Part shown: positions 33,368 through 41,578 of the stretch, in pieces
Layout of the letters: each line of letters starts with the position of its first letter
Numbering within the stretch: position 1 is the stretch's first letter
Origin: Phytoactinopolyspora limicola
GTDB taxonomy: Bacteria; Actinomycetota; Actinomycetes; Jiangellales; Jiangellaceae
Length of the DNA: 64,000 nucleotides
Reading direction: 5' to 3'
Assembly: GCF_011320225.1 (NCBI RefSeq)
Contig: NZ_JAAOEN010000009.1
Coordinates: 62,001-126,000 of the forward strand
Position numbers and translations under genes: made by a program
The notes under the pieces: model-generated
The model's database searches: none
What the model was told of the DNA's origin: nothing
The model's input: the letters and a program-made list of their open reading frames with translations, nothing else

Positions 33368-34191
33368 GCGTCGTCCAGCCAGGAGAGGTCGACGCCGGGA
33401 TCGGCTCCGGCGAGGAGGTCGTCCTTGTCAGCGCCGTCATCGCGGGCGGTTGGTTTGATACCGGCCTCGTCGAATTCGGCGGCAAGATCTGTTGGGGCGA
33501 TTCCCCGCACAGACGCAACAGTCTCGAGAGAAACAAGACCTGCGACGTAGCCTTCGATAACGCGAGCGAGCAATTGCTGCGGGGCCCGGCGATGGCGTGA
33601 CTCTGCCTGGAGGCTTCTGTACTGGTCTGCCCAGCCGAAGCGGGCCGCCAGCGTGGGTGTGTAGATCGCAGACCACTCGGTGTGCTGCGGCGCGTTGATA
33701 GCACCCAAAGCGCGCAGTTGGATCGCGGCGACTGCTGGTGAGACCTGGAAGCGCTGGACGAGGTCGGAGAATGCCCTCGTCTCGAGCCGCTCGTTGTGCC
33801 GTTCAAGGAAATGCTGAACGCCCGGTAGGGGTATGAGCACGTGGCGCGCAAAGGATTGCGCACGCTTCTCGACGACGGAGCCTGCTGACAGGACGCCCGG
33901 CTTACCGTTGTCATGGTCCTTGAAGATCAGGTGTCCGAGTTCGTGGGCAAGGGTGCTTCTCCAGCGCATGGGCCTGGTGGAACTGGCAACGGCCACGATG
34001 GTCGCCCCTCGGGCGGGGTCGATCATCGTGAGACCGTGTTCGTTGGAATCGTCGACACCGAATACGGCGACGTCGACATCTTGCGTCTGCTCGATCAGAG
34101 CGACGATGTCTGCGATTGGCGCGATGCCGAGGCCGTTCTCCTCCCGGAACCCCTCTGCGGCGTTTCGAGCGTCTTCTTCGTAGGCGGGCAC
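33364..34191 (-). CDS. ImmA/IrrE-family metalloprotease
   Basis: The product has 275 residues from a GTG at 34191, one base after the XRE stop; a TTG at 34227 would overlap XRE by 35 bases. The zinc motif HELGH lies in 'WRSTLAHELGHLIFKDHDNG', followed by a typical 'VEKRAQSFARHVLIPLPGV'. ImmA/IrrE proteases cleave or inactivate a partner XRE repressor on a damage or phage signal, and such a partner is encoded directly upstream. The C-terminal half carries a second helical region ('QLLARVIEGYVAGLVSLETV'). It is the middle gene of the XRE-ImmA-PIN operon. Confidence 0.85.
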   Translation of the reverse strand: MPAYEEDARNAAEGFREENGLGIAPIADIVALIEQTQDVDVAVFGVDDSNEHGLTMIDPARGATIVAVASSTRPMRWRSTLAHELGHLIFKDHDNGKPGVLSAGSVVEKRAQSFARHVLIPLPGVQHFLERHNERLETRAFSDLVQRFQVSPAVAAIQLRALGAINAPQHTEWSAIYTPTLAARFGWADQYRSLQAESRHRRAPQQLLARVIEGYVAGLVSLETVASVRGIAPTDLAAEFDEAGIKPTARDDGADKDDLLAGADPGVDLSWLDDA

Positions 34192-34192
34192 G

Positions 34193-34528
34193 TCAGCTGA
34201 TCCCGTACTCGTCCAGGTAGGCGTCAAGTTCGAGGAGGTGCACGAGTTCGCGGCGCAGCCCGCTCATGTCGCTGCCGTTCTCTGCACGGGCGAAGCAGAT
34301 GACCCGGTCACGCACCGCTGAGTGTTCGGAGATCTCAGAGACCGAACAGCCGATGGAGCCTGCGATGAGGATGATCTCGCTCATCTTCGGAATGCGTTCA
34401 CCGGATTCGATACGCGACAGAGTGGACTGGCTAAGTCCGGTCTTATGCGCCAAGGCGCGCTGCGATATGCCGATCCGCTCGCGAGCGCTTTCGATCCGGG
34501 CACCGACGGAGGCGAAGGTAGCGGCCAT
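34193..34528 (-). CDS. XRE-family helix-turn-helix repressor
   Basis: The product has 111 residues from the ATG at 34528. 'RIESARERIGISQRALAHKT' then 'GLSQSTLSRIESGERIPKMSE' is a Cro/C1 HTH, and the C-terminal ~50 residues are helical. The GTG at 34537 is rejected because AAGGAGA (34545-34539) would be only one base away, while it is well spaced to the ATG. A perfect inverted repeat at 34529-34557 encloses that ribosome site, so the protein probably shuts off its own translation initiation region or promoter. It is the first gene of the XRE-ImmA-PIN operon. Confidence 0.87.
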   Translation of the reverse strand: MAATFASVGARIESARERIGISQRALAHKTGLSQSTLSRIESGERIPKMSEIILIAGSIGCSVSEISEHSAVRDRVICFARAENGSDMSGLRRELVHLLELDAYLDEYGIS

Positions 34529-34557
34529 CTGAATCACTCTCCTTTACTGTGATTCAG
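34529..34557. promoter_or_regulatory. XRE operator around the ribosome site
   Basis: CTGAATCAC (34529-34537) and GTGATTCAG (34549-34557) form a perfect 9-base inverted repeat with an 11-base spacer that contains the Shine-Dalgarno (AAGGAGA on the minus strand). Binding here would block the operon start, giving classic XRE autorepression relieved by ImmA. Confidence 0.65.
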
Positions 34558-34801
34558 TATAGTTCGAGTTGGGCCGAGAAAGAAGTCGTCAGCCCTCGAT
34601 CTGCGCCATCTCATGGACGTGTCGCCCCGCGAACGGCCCGGCCGACCTTGGTCGCCGACGGGACGTAGCCTGACGAGTTCGACGAGCCGATGAAGTACCC
34701 GGGGCAGGCTCGAAGGGCTGGGCAGGTGGCGGAGCAGTCCTTGATCTTCTCGGACAGACCCTAGTCACGACAGTCCGTTGGTTCGGAGTTGCTCGGCGGT
34801 G

Positions 34802-35497
34802 TCATAGGTCTGCCACGGATTCGGCGGTAGCTGGCGGGGTGCCGACGGCGGTCATGGGAATGTCGGCGGCGGCTTCCGTGGTGAGATGTGCGTTGCTGAT
34901 GCCGTCGAGGCGGAACCAGCGGATCGCCTCTCGGCTTCGGCAATGCCCGACGAGGTACCACTGTCCTCGTGTCCCGGCGAGAAGTACCGGGTCGACGCGG
35001 CGGGTGGTCTGCTTCCCCCGCCCGTCGCGGTAGCGCATCACTAGGACGCGCTGTTCGTGCAGTGCTTGCTCGACCGTGCGGCGGGTGCGAGCGTCACCCG
35101 GCGTGTCGAGGTGGTCGATCCATACCCGGTCGTTGAGTGCGGTGGCGCGTTCTCGCGCGCGGGTGTCCATGACGCTCAGGGCCTTCACCAGCGCTGCCCG
35201 GGCGTAACCGTCGAAAGGTTGTCCGCGGTGAGCGGCGACGGCGGCGGCGAGTCCGGACACCTCGGCGTCGGTGAAGTTCACCGGCGGCAGGGTCGCGGCA
35301 GCATCGACCACGTAACCCCCGCCTGGTCCAGGACGCGCCCACACGGGGAAGCCGCCGAGTTGGAGCGTCGATATGTCTCGTTTGACCGTGCGGGTGCTGA
35401 CCTCGAAGATCTCGGCGAGGCGTTCGGCGGTACGCCCGGTTGGTCCGGCACGCCGCAACTCCTCACGCAGTGCGTAGAGACGGTCGGTTCGACTCAT
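34802..35497 (-). CDS. WYL-domain (YafY-type) transcriptional regulator
   Basis: The product has 231 residues. 'MSRTDRLYALREELRRAGPT' then 'AERLAEIFEVSTRTVKRDIS' is the DeoR-like HTH. 'RVLVMRYRDGRGKQTTRRVD' to 'GQWYLVGHCRSREAIRWFRL' is the WYL domain. The ATG at 35497 is chosen because an in-frame extension to 35548 would begin inside the start of the divergent hydrolase gene. It is shorter than the other WYL protein in this window because it lacks the C-terminal WCX extension. It probably regulates the divergent hydrolase through the 49-base gap. Confidence 0.87.
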   Translation of the reverse strand: MSRTDRLYALREELRRAGPTGRTAERLAEIFEVSTRTVKRDISTLQLGGFPVWARPGPGGGYVVDAAATLPPVNFTDAEVSGLAAAVAAHRGQPFDGYARAALVKALSVMDTRARERATALNDRVWIDHLDTPGDARTRRTVEQALHEQRVLVMRYRDGRGKQTTRRVDPVLLAGTRGQWYLVGHCRSREAIRWFRLDGISNAHLTTEAAADIPMTAVGTPPATAESVADL

Positions 35498-35546
35498 CGA
35501 TAAATAGTGACATACCGGTGACATTCTTGGGTGAGACGATGCAGTC

Positions 35547-36236
35547 ATGACTAGTCCACGCGATTCGATTCTCTTCCTCAGCGGCGCGGGTCTTCCGGCT
35601 TGGATCTGGGACGACGTCCGCCGCGATCTAGGCGACGGATACGAGACTCAGGTCGCTTCCCGGCCCGACGGATCCAAGGCCCGGCTGCGTGACTATGCCG
35701 AGGCCGCCATTGGCAGTGCCCCGGCGGGTGAGTTCACGATCGTCGCGCATTCGGCCGGCGGCCTGATCGGTGCCGAGATCACCCGGCTCGTGCCCGACCG
35801 GGTCAGCGCGTTCCTCGGGGTCAGCGCAGTGATACCAGCGCCGGGTGGATCGTTCATCTCCGCCATGCCGGCACCCAACAGGTGGGTGCTGAGTGTTGCG
35901 ATGCGGCTGGCCGGGACCCGGCCACCGGATTCGGCGATCCGGCGTGGTCTCGCCCATGGCCTCACCGACGAGGTCACCGATCGCATCATCGCCGACTTCC
36001 ACTCGGAGTCGCCTCATCTCTACCGCGACCGGATCGGGCGTGGGGCGTGGAGCGGCTGGCGCGGTTATGTACACACGACCGGCGACCGCGAGCTGCCACT
36101 GAAGCTGCAACAACGATGCGCGCAACGATTGGGCGCAGGATGGCACGATGACCTCGCGACCGGACACCTTCCGATGATCGAAGACCCGAAGGCCGTGGCA
36201 GGTCTCATCACCCGGTTCCTCGACGCGCGATCATGA
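35547..36236 (+). CDS. Alpha/beta hydrolase
   Basis: The product has 229 residues. 'SILFLSGAGLPAWIWDDVRR' and the nucleophile elbow 'IVAHSAGGLIGAEI' (AHSAGG) mark a small alpha/beta hydrolase. The charge relay ends with 'ATGHLPMIEDPKAVAGLI', where the His sits. It resembles esterases of the methyl-ketone or AB_hydrolase_6 group, with no visible signal peptide. Divergent transcription from the WYL gene suggests inducible expression. The substrate is unknown. Confidence 0.87.
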   Translation: MTSPRDSILFLSGAGLPAWIWDDVRRDLGDGYETQVASRPDGSKARLRDYAEAAIGSAPAGEFTIVAHSAGGLIGAEITRLVPDRVSAFLGVSAVIPAPGGSFISAMPAPNRWVLSVAMRLAGTRPPDSAIRRGLAHGLTDEVTDRIIADFHSESPHLYRDRIGRGAWSGWRGYVHTTGDRELPLKLQQRCAQRLGAGWHDDLATGHLPMIEDPKAVAGLITRFLDARS

Positions 36237-36386
36237 CACCCGGTACGGCGCTGACTCGACACGCCATGCCATGCCATCTCCCTGACTAGTGCCGGCCGGT
36301 CCGTTGAGCTATCCACAGTTCCCCATACGCCGGACGTTGAGTCTCCGGGTGCGGCACACGAGCCGCCCCTGGCTAGACTTCGCGCT

Positions 36387-37895
36387 GTGTCCGCAGCACA
36401 CAGCTATTTCGATCACCATTTCCTCGCCGATGTCGGACTCGCCGATCCGCCCGGGCCCGAGGCGCCCAGCGCATCGGCGACGCTGGCGGCCGTCTATGGT
36501 GTGGCCTGGTCCGAGCGTGTCGCCCAGCTGCTCGACGCCTGCGGCACCGGGGTGGCCACGGGCCTCGGTGAGCTGGATCTCTGGCCGGCCGAAGACTGGT
36601 TGCCTCCCGGCGGCGTCAACACTTTCGAGTTCATGATGCGGGAGCCGTTTCGGCTCTACGCGCTGATGGGTGATGCGGTAGCGATCGGTTCGACCAGCAG
36701 CGGCGATCAGTGGTGGATCGGCGTGCACGCGCCGGACGGGGAGCACGAGGTGTTCCTCTTCGATCATGAGGTCACCACGCGCCGCGTCGCCGCCGACGGC
36801 GTTGCGACGATGGCCTGGCTGAATCGGTCGATCGCCGACGGCGGCGCGGAGGCCGACGCGTTGATCGAGGCGCTCGGTCGCGGCGCGGTCATGCACGAGC
36901 GCGACGGTGTGCTCGACGTTGTTGAGCCCGGCACCCCATCGGCCACCCAGGTTGCCGACGCGCAGTTCGACGAGGGGCTCGTCGTCGCTGGGTTGTTGCT
37001 CGGAGACGGCGGCGCTCTCGACGCGGCGACGGATCTGGATGTGGCCGCGGCGATGTCGGCGACCGGCCCGGCGGAACCGATCCGGACCCTGTGGCAGCTC
37101 TACTTCACCGGATATGACGAAGCCCTCGGTATGGCGTTGACCGACGCGGCGCGGCACCCCGCACTGGTGGTCCGGGACGCCGCCGGGCTGATCGAGCAGC
37201 TGCTGACCGACCGGCCGATGGCCATCGAGCCTGACCTGCGCGGTATCCGCGAGCAGATCTCCCGGGGAGGACACGTCGCCGGTGCGGTGAACGTCGGCTA
37301 TGTCGCCAGAGACGATGACGGAACCATCGGCGCCGACCGGTTCGCGGCGGGTGACTATTCGGGTGCGTTGGAGGCATTCGAGCGGGTGCCCGACGGAGCG
37401 CGCGGATTCGGCGTGTTGTCCAACATGGGGTACTGCTACCAGCAACTCGGTCGGCATGCCGAAGCCGTCGACATGTTCGAGCGCGCCGTCGGGCTGGAAC
37501 CGAAGGCACACGTCTACCGGGCGGCCGCCTACAGCCATGGCGAGCTGCACCAATGGGCGGCCATGGGGGAGGCCGCCCAGCGTGCGCTCGATCGTGAGGA
37601 GGACAGCTACACCTGGCAGCAGCTCGGTATCGCGAGGCAACAGCTCGATGACCATGCCGGTGCGGCGCAGGCCTACCGTCGGGCGTTGGACGTCGAACCG
37701 GGCAACGGTTACGCGGCGTTCAACCTCGGTCGGGTCCGCTGGCTCAGCGGCGCCGACGGTTTCGCCGAGATGATCGCCCACGGGCTCCGGCAGGCGCCCG
37801 AGCTGCGTGCCGTGCTGGCTACCGACGATTACGCCGACCTCCGGGCGGATCCGGCTGTAGCGCGCCTGCTGGATTCCGTGGCCGACCCCGAGTAG
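36387..37895 (+). CDS. Tetratricopeptide-repeat protein of unknown function
   Basis: The product has 502 residues from a GTG at 36387. The first 150 residues resemble an SMI1/KNR4 immunity-like fold ('FEFMMREPFRLYALMGDAVA', 'GVHAPDGEHEVFLFDHE'); the match is by eye and weak. From about 310 onward there are at least four TPRs ('AAGDYSGALEAFERVPDGAR', 'QLGRHAEAVDMFERAVGLEP', 'QQLDDHAGAAQAYRRALDVE'). No signal peptide or membrane segment is seen. No ribosome site stands out, so the transcript may be leaderless. It has no operon partners. Confidence 0.7.
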   Translation: MSAAHSYFDHHFLADVGLADPPGPEAPSASATLAAVYGVAWSERVAQLLDACGTGVATGLGELDLWPAEDWLPPGGVNTFEFMMREPFRLYALMGDAVAIGSTSSGDQWWIGVHAPDGEHEVFLFDHEVTTRRVAADGVATMAWLNRSIADGGAEADALIEALGRGAVMHERDGVLDVVEPGTPSATQVADAQFDEGLVVAGLLLGDGGALDAATDLDVAAAMSATGPAEPIRTLWQLYFTGYDEALGMALTDAARHPALVVRDAAGLIEQLLTDRPMAIEPDLRGIREQISRGGHVAGAVNVGYVARDDDGTIGADRFAAGDYSGALEAFERVPDGARGFGVLSNMGYCYQQLGRHAEAVDMFERAVGLEPKAHVYRAAAYSHGELHQWAAMGEAAQRALDREEDSYTWQQLGIARQQLDDHAGAAQAYRRALDVEPGNGYAAFNLGRVRWLSGADGFAEMIAHGLRQAPELRAVLATDDYADLRADPAVARLLDSVADPE

Positions 37896-38119
37896 TCGGT
37901 CTCGACGCGCGACCGAGACCGTTCTCGGGTCGAGCGGCCCGCGACGCCGCACCGTCGCCGACGCCGCACCCCCCGATACTAGACACCTGGCCTAAACGTA
38001 GGGCTCTGACCAGCGGAAATCTTGCGGGGAACGCGGCGACTCCCTACATTCACTCCTTGATCGGAGTCATCCGCACCGGTCTCGTCGTGCCCCACAAGGG
38101 CACCCACAAGGGAGACATC

Positions 38120-39844
38120 ATGTCGTGGTCTCATCGACCATCCGTTCTACCAGCGGTGATCGCAACAATGATCACGCTCGTCCTCGTGGTGCTCAGCGGC
38201 GTTCCAGCTGCTAGCCATGCGCCGAGCGGCGAGAGCCCGCCATCCTCGGCCGTCGCCTCGATCGCTGCGGCGGCGAGCATGCCGGTTCAGCCAGCAGCGA
38301 GCTCGGCATTACCCGATCCGTACAAGACAACTGAGTACAACGCGTCGCGACACGAGTACCGGCTTACGATCGATGGGGTCCGGCGGGACGTCGTGGCCTA
38401 TCTTCCGGTCCCGGAGAATCCGATGCTGGCGGTGGTTGACCGCCCCATTATCGTGCTTCTCCATGCTACCGGCGGCAACTACGGCCCGGACTCCTACAAG
38501 GGGATGATGGAGTTCCTGGCGAAGAACGGCTTCGTTGTGGTCGCGCCCACCTGGGACGCACACGCTTACAGCGTCGTCGACCAGAACGCCGACACCGCCT
38601 CCGAGGTGTATGGCTCGCCCGCCCGGGTGATCAAAACGGTCATCGACGACAGCTACCGCCGTTTCGAGGCGCACACCTTCTCCGATCAGGTGGTGCTGAT
38701 GGGGCACAGCGTCGGCGGCGCGGGTGTGGTTCGGGCGGCGGACGCCATCGGCAACACGTGGATCCATGACCGCCGGGTCCGGATCAAGTCCGTTGTCGCC
38801 ATGGCGCCAGCACCGAAGGACCGCGATATGCGCGAACGGCATGCCCTGGCCGGCAAGTCGTCGTCGTTCCTGGTCATGATGGTCGCCAAGGACGAAGACA
38901 TCCACGGCATCGGTAGCCCGGACAGCGTACGCGACACCGGCTTCAAGCTTTACGACGTGGCGGGGTCCGAAGAGAATCTCTCCGCCAACGCAGCAGCGCT
39001 GTACCCCGACAAGGATCTGCTCTTCATCAAGGGCGGATCGCACTCCACGTTCCGCGGCACCGATCCGTCGCTGTCCGGGACTATGTACAGCTACCGGCGT
39101 TTCGCGGCCGCATATGTGAACGCATATCTGCGCCGGCACGTCTACGGCGAGAAGGTGTACGACGCGTATCTTCTTGATGGTGTACGTTCGCCGTCGTCGC
39201 CGGACACCCTCGTGTACCGGCAGGCGCACAGCAGCAAGAACAAGCTGGTGGTGGAGAACTTCCAACGTGGCCAGGGCTCGACTGGGTCTTTCTACGGCGG
39301 CGGCTCCAGCAGCGTCGGCCGGATCATCAGTTCGTCCACCGCGCTGTCCTTCACCCGCGAGAACAGTCACCGGCTGACTGACTCGCCGCACGCTACCCGG
39401 GTCTTGGTGACGACGTGGAACACCGGTGCAACGCCCTACCTCGAGTTCGACTACGCCAATGATCAACGTGTCGACGTCAGCCAATACAAGTACCTCGGGA
39501 TCCGTATCGGGCAGATCCACAATCACCGGCACAACGAGGTGGACACCGGCAAGGACCTATCGGTGCGCCTGCTGACCATGTCGAACGGTAGCCGGGTGCT
39601 CAGTGATGGTGCTCGGATGCATGTGCCCTATCCGTTCCGCGAATGGGTGAGGCCGCAGGGGCAGGGCACGGCCGAAGCGACCAAGAGTGCGATGCACACG
39701 GTGATCATCCCGCTGGATAGCTTCGGCGCGGGCGTGAATCTGAAGAACGTCGACGGTCTGCGGATCTATCTGCCCGGCAAGGGGCAGGTGCAGATCGACA
39801 ACATCGAGTTCTTCGGTGAGCGCACGGTGGTGCCGGTCTACTGA
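38120..39844 (+). CDS. Secreted alpha/beta hydrolase with C-terminal CBM-like domain
   Basis: The product has 574 residues. The ATG at 38120 has AAGGGAGA upstream, and an earlier ATG at 38057 would hide the signal peptide. A Sec signal (hydrophobic 'VIATMITLVLVVLSGVPAAS') precedes a hydrolase domain with oxyanion 'IIVLLHATGGNYGPDSYKG' and nucleophile Ser197 in 'LMGHSVGGAGVVRAA', and a His in 'KGGSHSTFRG'. This is the dienelactone-hydrolase/polyester-hydrolase superfamily. The final ~190 residues ('FSFTREN...VQIDNIEFFGE', in parts) look like a galactose-binding/CBM11-like sandwich. It may be an extracellular polysaccharide or polyester esterase. Confidence 0.8.
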   Translation: MSWSHRPSVLPAVIATMITLVLVVLSGVPAASHAPSGESPPSSAVASIAAAASMPVQPAASSALPDPYKTTEYNASRHEYRLTIDGVRRDVVAYLPVPENPMLAVVDRPIIVLLHATGGNYGPDSYKGMMEFLAKNGFVVVAPTWDAHAYSVVDQNADTASEVYGSPARVIKTVIDDSYRRFEAHTFSDQVVLMGHSVGGAGVVRAADAIGNTWIHDRRVRIKSVVAMAPAPKDRDMRERHALAGKSSSFLVMMVAKDEDIHGIGSPDSVRDTGFKLYDVAGSEENLSANAAALYPDKDLLFIKGGSHSTFRGTDPSLSGTMYSYRRFAAAYVNAYLRRHVYGEKVYDAYLLDGVRSPSSPDTLVYRQAHSSKNKLVVENFQRGQGSTGSFYGGGSSSVGRIISSSTALSFTRENSHRLTDSPHATRVLVTTWNTGATPYLEFDYANDQRVDVSQYKYLGIRIGQIHNHRHNEVDTGKDLSVRLLTMSNGSRVLSDGARMHVPYPFREWVRPQGQGTAEATKSAMHTVIIPLDSFGAGVNLKNVDGLRIYLPGKGQVQIDNIEFFGERTVVPVY

Positions 39845-39860
39845 CAGCTTCCCTCCTGCA

Positions 39861-39907
39861 TGGATGCGAGGCGGTATCAGTCCTGTGGCTGCTCCGCCTC
39901 GCATCCA
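39861..39907. terminator. 14-bp perfect hairpin downstream of the secreted hydrolase
   Basis: TGGATGCGAGGCGG (39861-39874) pairs perfectly with CCGCCTCGCATCCA (39894-39907) across a 19-base loop, 16 bases after the hydrolase stop. It is a probable intrinsic terminator without a U-tract. Confidence 0.6.
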
Positions 39908-39926
39908 TCCCTGCGTGATGTACCTC

Positions 39927-39985
39927 CTGGCTCAGAGTTGCGGATGGCGGCGTATCCGAGGGGTCTATTCGCAACTCTGAGCCAG
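39927..39985. repeat. 15-bp perfect inverted repeat with 29-base loop
   Basis: CTGGCTCAGAGTTGC (39927-39941) and GCAACTCTGAGCCAG (39971-39985) are exact complements. The element lies about 180 bases before the UDP-GlcNAc epimerase start. It could be a second terminator, a leader attenuator or the ends of a tiny mobile repeat. Confidence 0.6.
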
Positions 39986-40164
39986 CAGGCGCACGGGACT
40001 GTGGTGTGCGTCACAACAACTCGTCCGTGCTGACTTCTCCTCCACGCGTCTAGGTACAAGTAGTCGCCCGGCGTACACACCGGACGACGAGCCGCCCGGC
40101 ACGATTCCCGAGCGGTTCCGGGGGGCGCGTATCCACGAGTTGAGCGTGCGGATGGGGGAGTCAG

Positions 40165-41370
40165 ATGCGTGGAGGAAAGCGCCGGGTGCTGGTGGCATAC
40201 GGCACCCGGCCGGAGGCGATCAAGCTGGCGCCGGTGGTGCGGGAGATCAGCCGCAGTCCATGGCTCGAGCCGGTGGTGGCGGTGTCCGGCCAGCATCGCG
40301 AGATGCTTGACCAGGTCAACGAACTCTTCGGGATCACCCCAGACATCGATCTGGACATCATCGCGCCCGGGCAGACGCTGACTCAGGTGACCAATCGAGC
40401 CCTGGACGGCTACTCGAACTACGTGGCAGCCGGTGAGTTCGACGCGGCGATCGTTCAGGGGGACACGACGACGGCGTTCGCGGCGGCGCTCGCGGCGTTC
40501 TACGCCCAGACTCACGTGGTCCACGTCGAGGCGGGACTACGCACCGGGCATATGTACTCCCCGTTCCCCGAGGAGATCAACCGGCGGCTGATCAGCCAGA
40601 TGGCCACCCTCCACTTGGCGCCCACCGGGATGAGCCGGGACAACCTGCTCGCCGAAGGGGTCGATGCCGGCGACATCACGGTGACCGGAAACACCGTGAT
40701 CGACGCGTTGACGCACGCGGCCGGGCTGCGTCGCCCCATCGGTAACGTGGAGGTGGACGGGGCGATCAGTGCCGGTCGGCCCATTTTGCTGGTGACGGCG
40801 CACCGGCGGGAATCGTGGGACACCGGGCTGGCGGCGATCGGGAACGCGGTCGCAGCGGTGGCCCGGGCCCACCCGGAAGTCCTGGTAGCCGTCCCGGTTC
40901 ATGCGAACCCGATAGTGCGTGAACGGTTGTTGCCGCCGATGGAAGGTATCCCGAACGTCGAGGTTCTCGAGCCTCTGTCCTACGGGCCGTTCTCTCATCT
41001 GCTCAGCCGGAGCGCGGTGGTTCTGACCGACTCCGGAGGCATCCAGGAGGAAGCACCCACGTTCGGGGTGCCGGTCCTGGTCACCCGGAACACCACCGAG
41101 CGGCCGGAAGCCGTCCAGGCTGGGACGGCCCGGCTGGTGGGGACCCAGTCCGGGGGGATCTTCAGCGCCGTGTCGAGAGCTCTCAGCCGGCCGGCGGCGG
41201 GGGCGCGATCCGCGGACGGCGCAGCCGCCATGGCGCCGGCCAACCCGTTCGGTGATGGCAAAGCCGCCGTGCGGACTAGAGCAGCGGTTGAGGCGTTGTT
41301 CGGCGTCGGACAGAGGCGGCCGGAGTTCACCCTGCCTGAACCGGTCTTGGCCGAGGCATACGCATCGTGA
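40165..41370 (+). CDS. wecB: UDP-N-acetylglucosamine 2-epimerase (non-hydrolysing)
   Basis: The product has 401 residues, the family length. Signatures are 'VLVAYGTRPEAIKLAPVV' (GTRPEAIK), 'VQGDTTTAFAAALAAFY', 'VVHVEAGLRTGHMYSPFPEE' (in the order HVEAGLRT...PFPEE), 'LVTAHRRESWDTG' and 'LTDSGGIQEEAPTFGVPVLV'. The enzyme interconverts UDP-GlcNAc and UDP-ManNAc in the cytosol, supplying ManNAc for surface glycans. It is the first gene of the exosortase operon, 39 bases ahead of the LPQTG mini-gene, which suggests that a ManNAc-containing glycan is part of this system. Confidence 0.93.
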   Translation: MRGGKRRVLVAYGTRPEAIKLAPVVREISRSPWLEPVVAVSGQHREMLDQVNELFGITPDIDLDIIAPGQTLTQVTNRALDGYSNYVAAGEFDAAIVQGDTTTAFAAALAAFYAQTHVVHVEAGLRTGHMYSPFPEEINRRLISQMATLHLAPTGMSRDNLLAEGVDAGDITVTGNTVIDALTHAAGLRRPIGNVEVDGAISAGRPILLVTAHRRESWDTGLAAIGNAVAAVARAHPEVLVAVPVHANPIVRERLLPPMEGIPNVEVLEPLSYGPFSHLLSRSAVVLTDSGGIQEEAPTFGVPVLVTRNTTERPEAVQAGTARLVGTQSGGIFSAVSRALSRPAAGARSADGAAAMAPANPFGDGKAAVRTRAAVEALFGVGQRRPEFTLPEPVLAEAYAS

Positions 41371-41409
41371 CCCGCCGGAACAGACTCCACGAGGGTTAAG
41401 GAGATACGC

Positions 41410-41574
41410 ATGTACGGGAACAATCCGCTGCCGCAAACCGGCTTCGCCGCCGGGCCGCTCGCGTTGCTGTTCAACGGTGCCAGCCTGATCGTTTATGTGC
41501 TGCTGGGGATGGCGCTGGTGGTGGCCGGCTTCGTGCTGATGCGCACCTACACCCATCAGCGTTCGGAGGCGTGA
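41410..41574 (+). CDS. 54-residue LPQTG/transmembrane mini-protein
   Basis: AAGGAGAT sits just before the ATG at 41410. The product starts MYGNNP and then has LPQTGF at residues 7-12, a single hydrophobic helix (about 20-45, including 'LIVYVLLGMALVVAGFVL') and a short tail ending MRTYTHQRSEA. It looks like a cell-wall sorting signal without a protein in front of it, and has no N-terminal signal peptide of its own. The exosortase GTG follows 4 bases after its stop, so the two are translationally coupled. It may be a membrane subunit or cofactor of the exosortase or glycosyltransferase; nothing similar comes to mind as characterised. Confidence 0.75.
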   Translation: MYGNNPLPQTGFAAGPLALLFNGASLIVYVLLGMALVVAGFVLMRTYTHQRSEA

Positions 41575-41578
41575 GACC

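Larger units (their letters stand above)
39845..40164. other. Non-coding leader of the exosortase locus with two hairpins
   Basis: The 320 bases hold no gene. They contain two strong inverted repeats (listed separately) and should hold the promoter of the epimerase-exosortase operon. GGGGGAG precedes the ATG at 40165. Confidence 0.6.

Noticed and set aside
32784-33914. A 376-codon minus-strand frame overlapping ImmA and PIN genes
   Set aside because: Only its middle third (33165-32930) looks like protein and it belongs to the frameshifted PIN gene; the rest is an off-frame copy of the ImmA gene.
36309-37952. A 547-codon minus-strand frame opposite the TPR gene
   Set aside because: It shows no domain motif; the plus strand has the TPR repeats.
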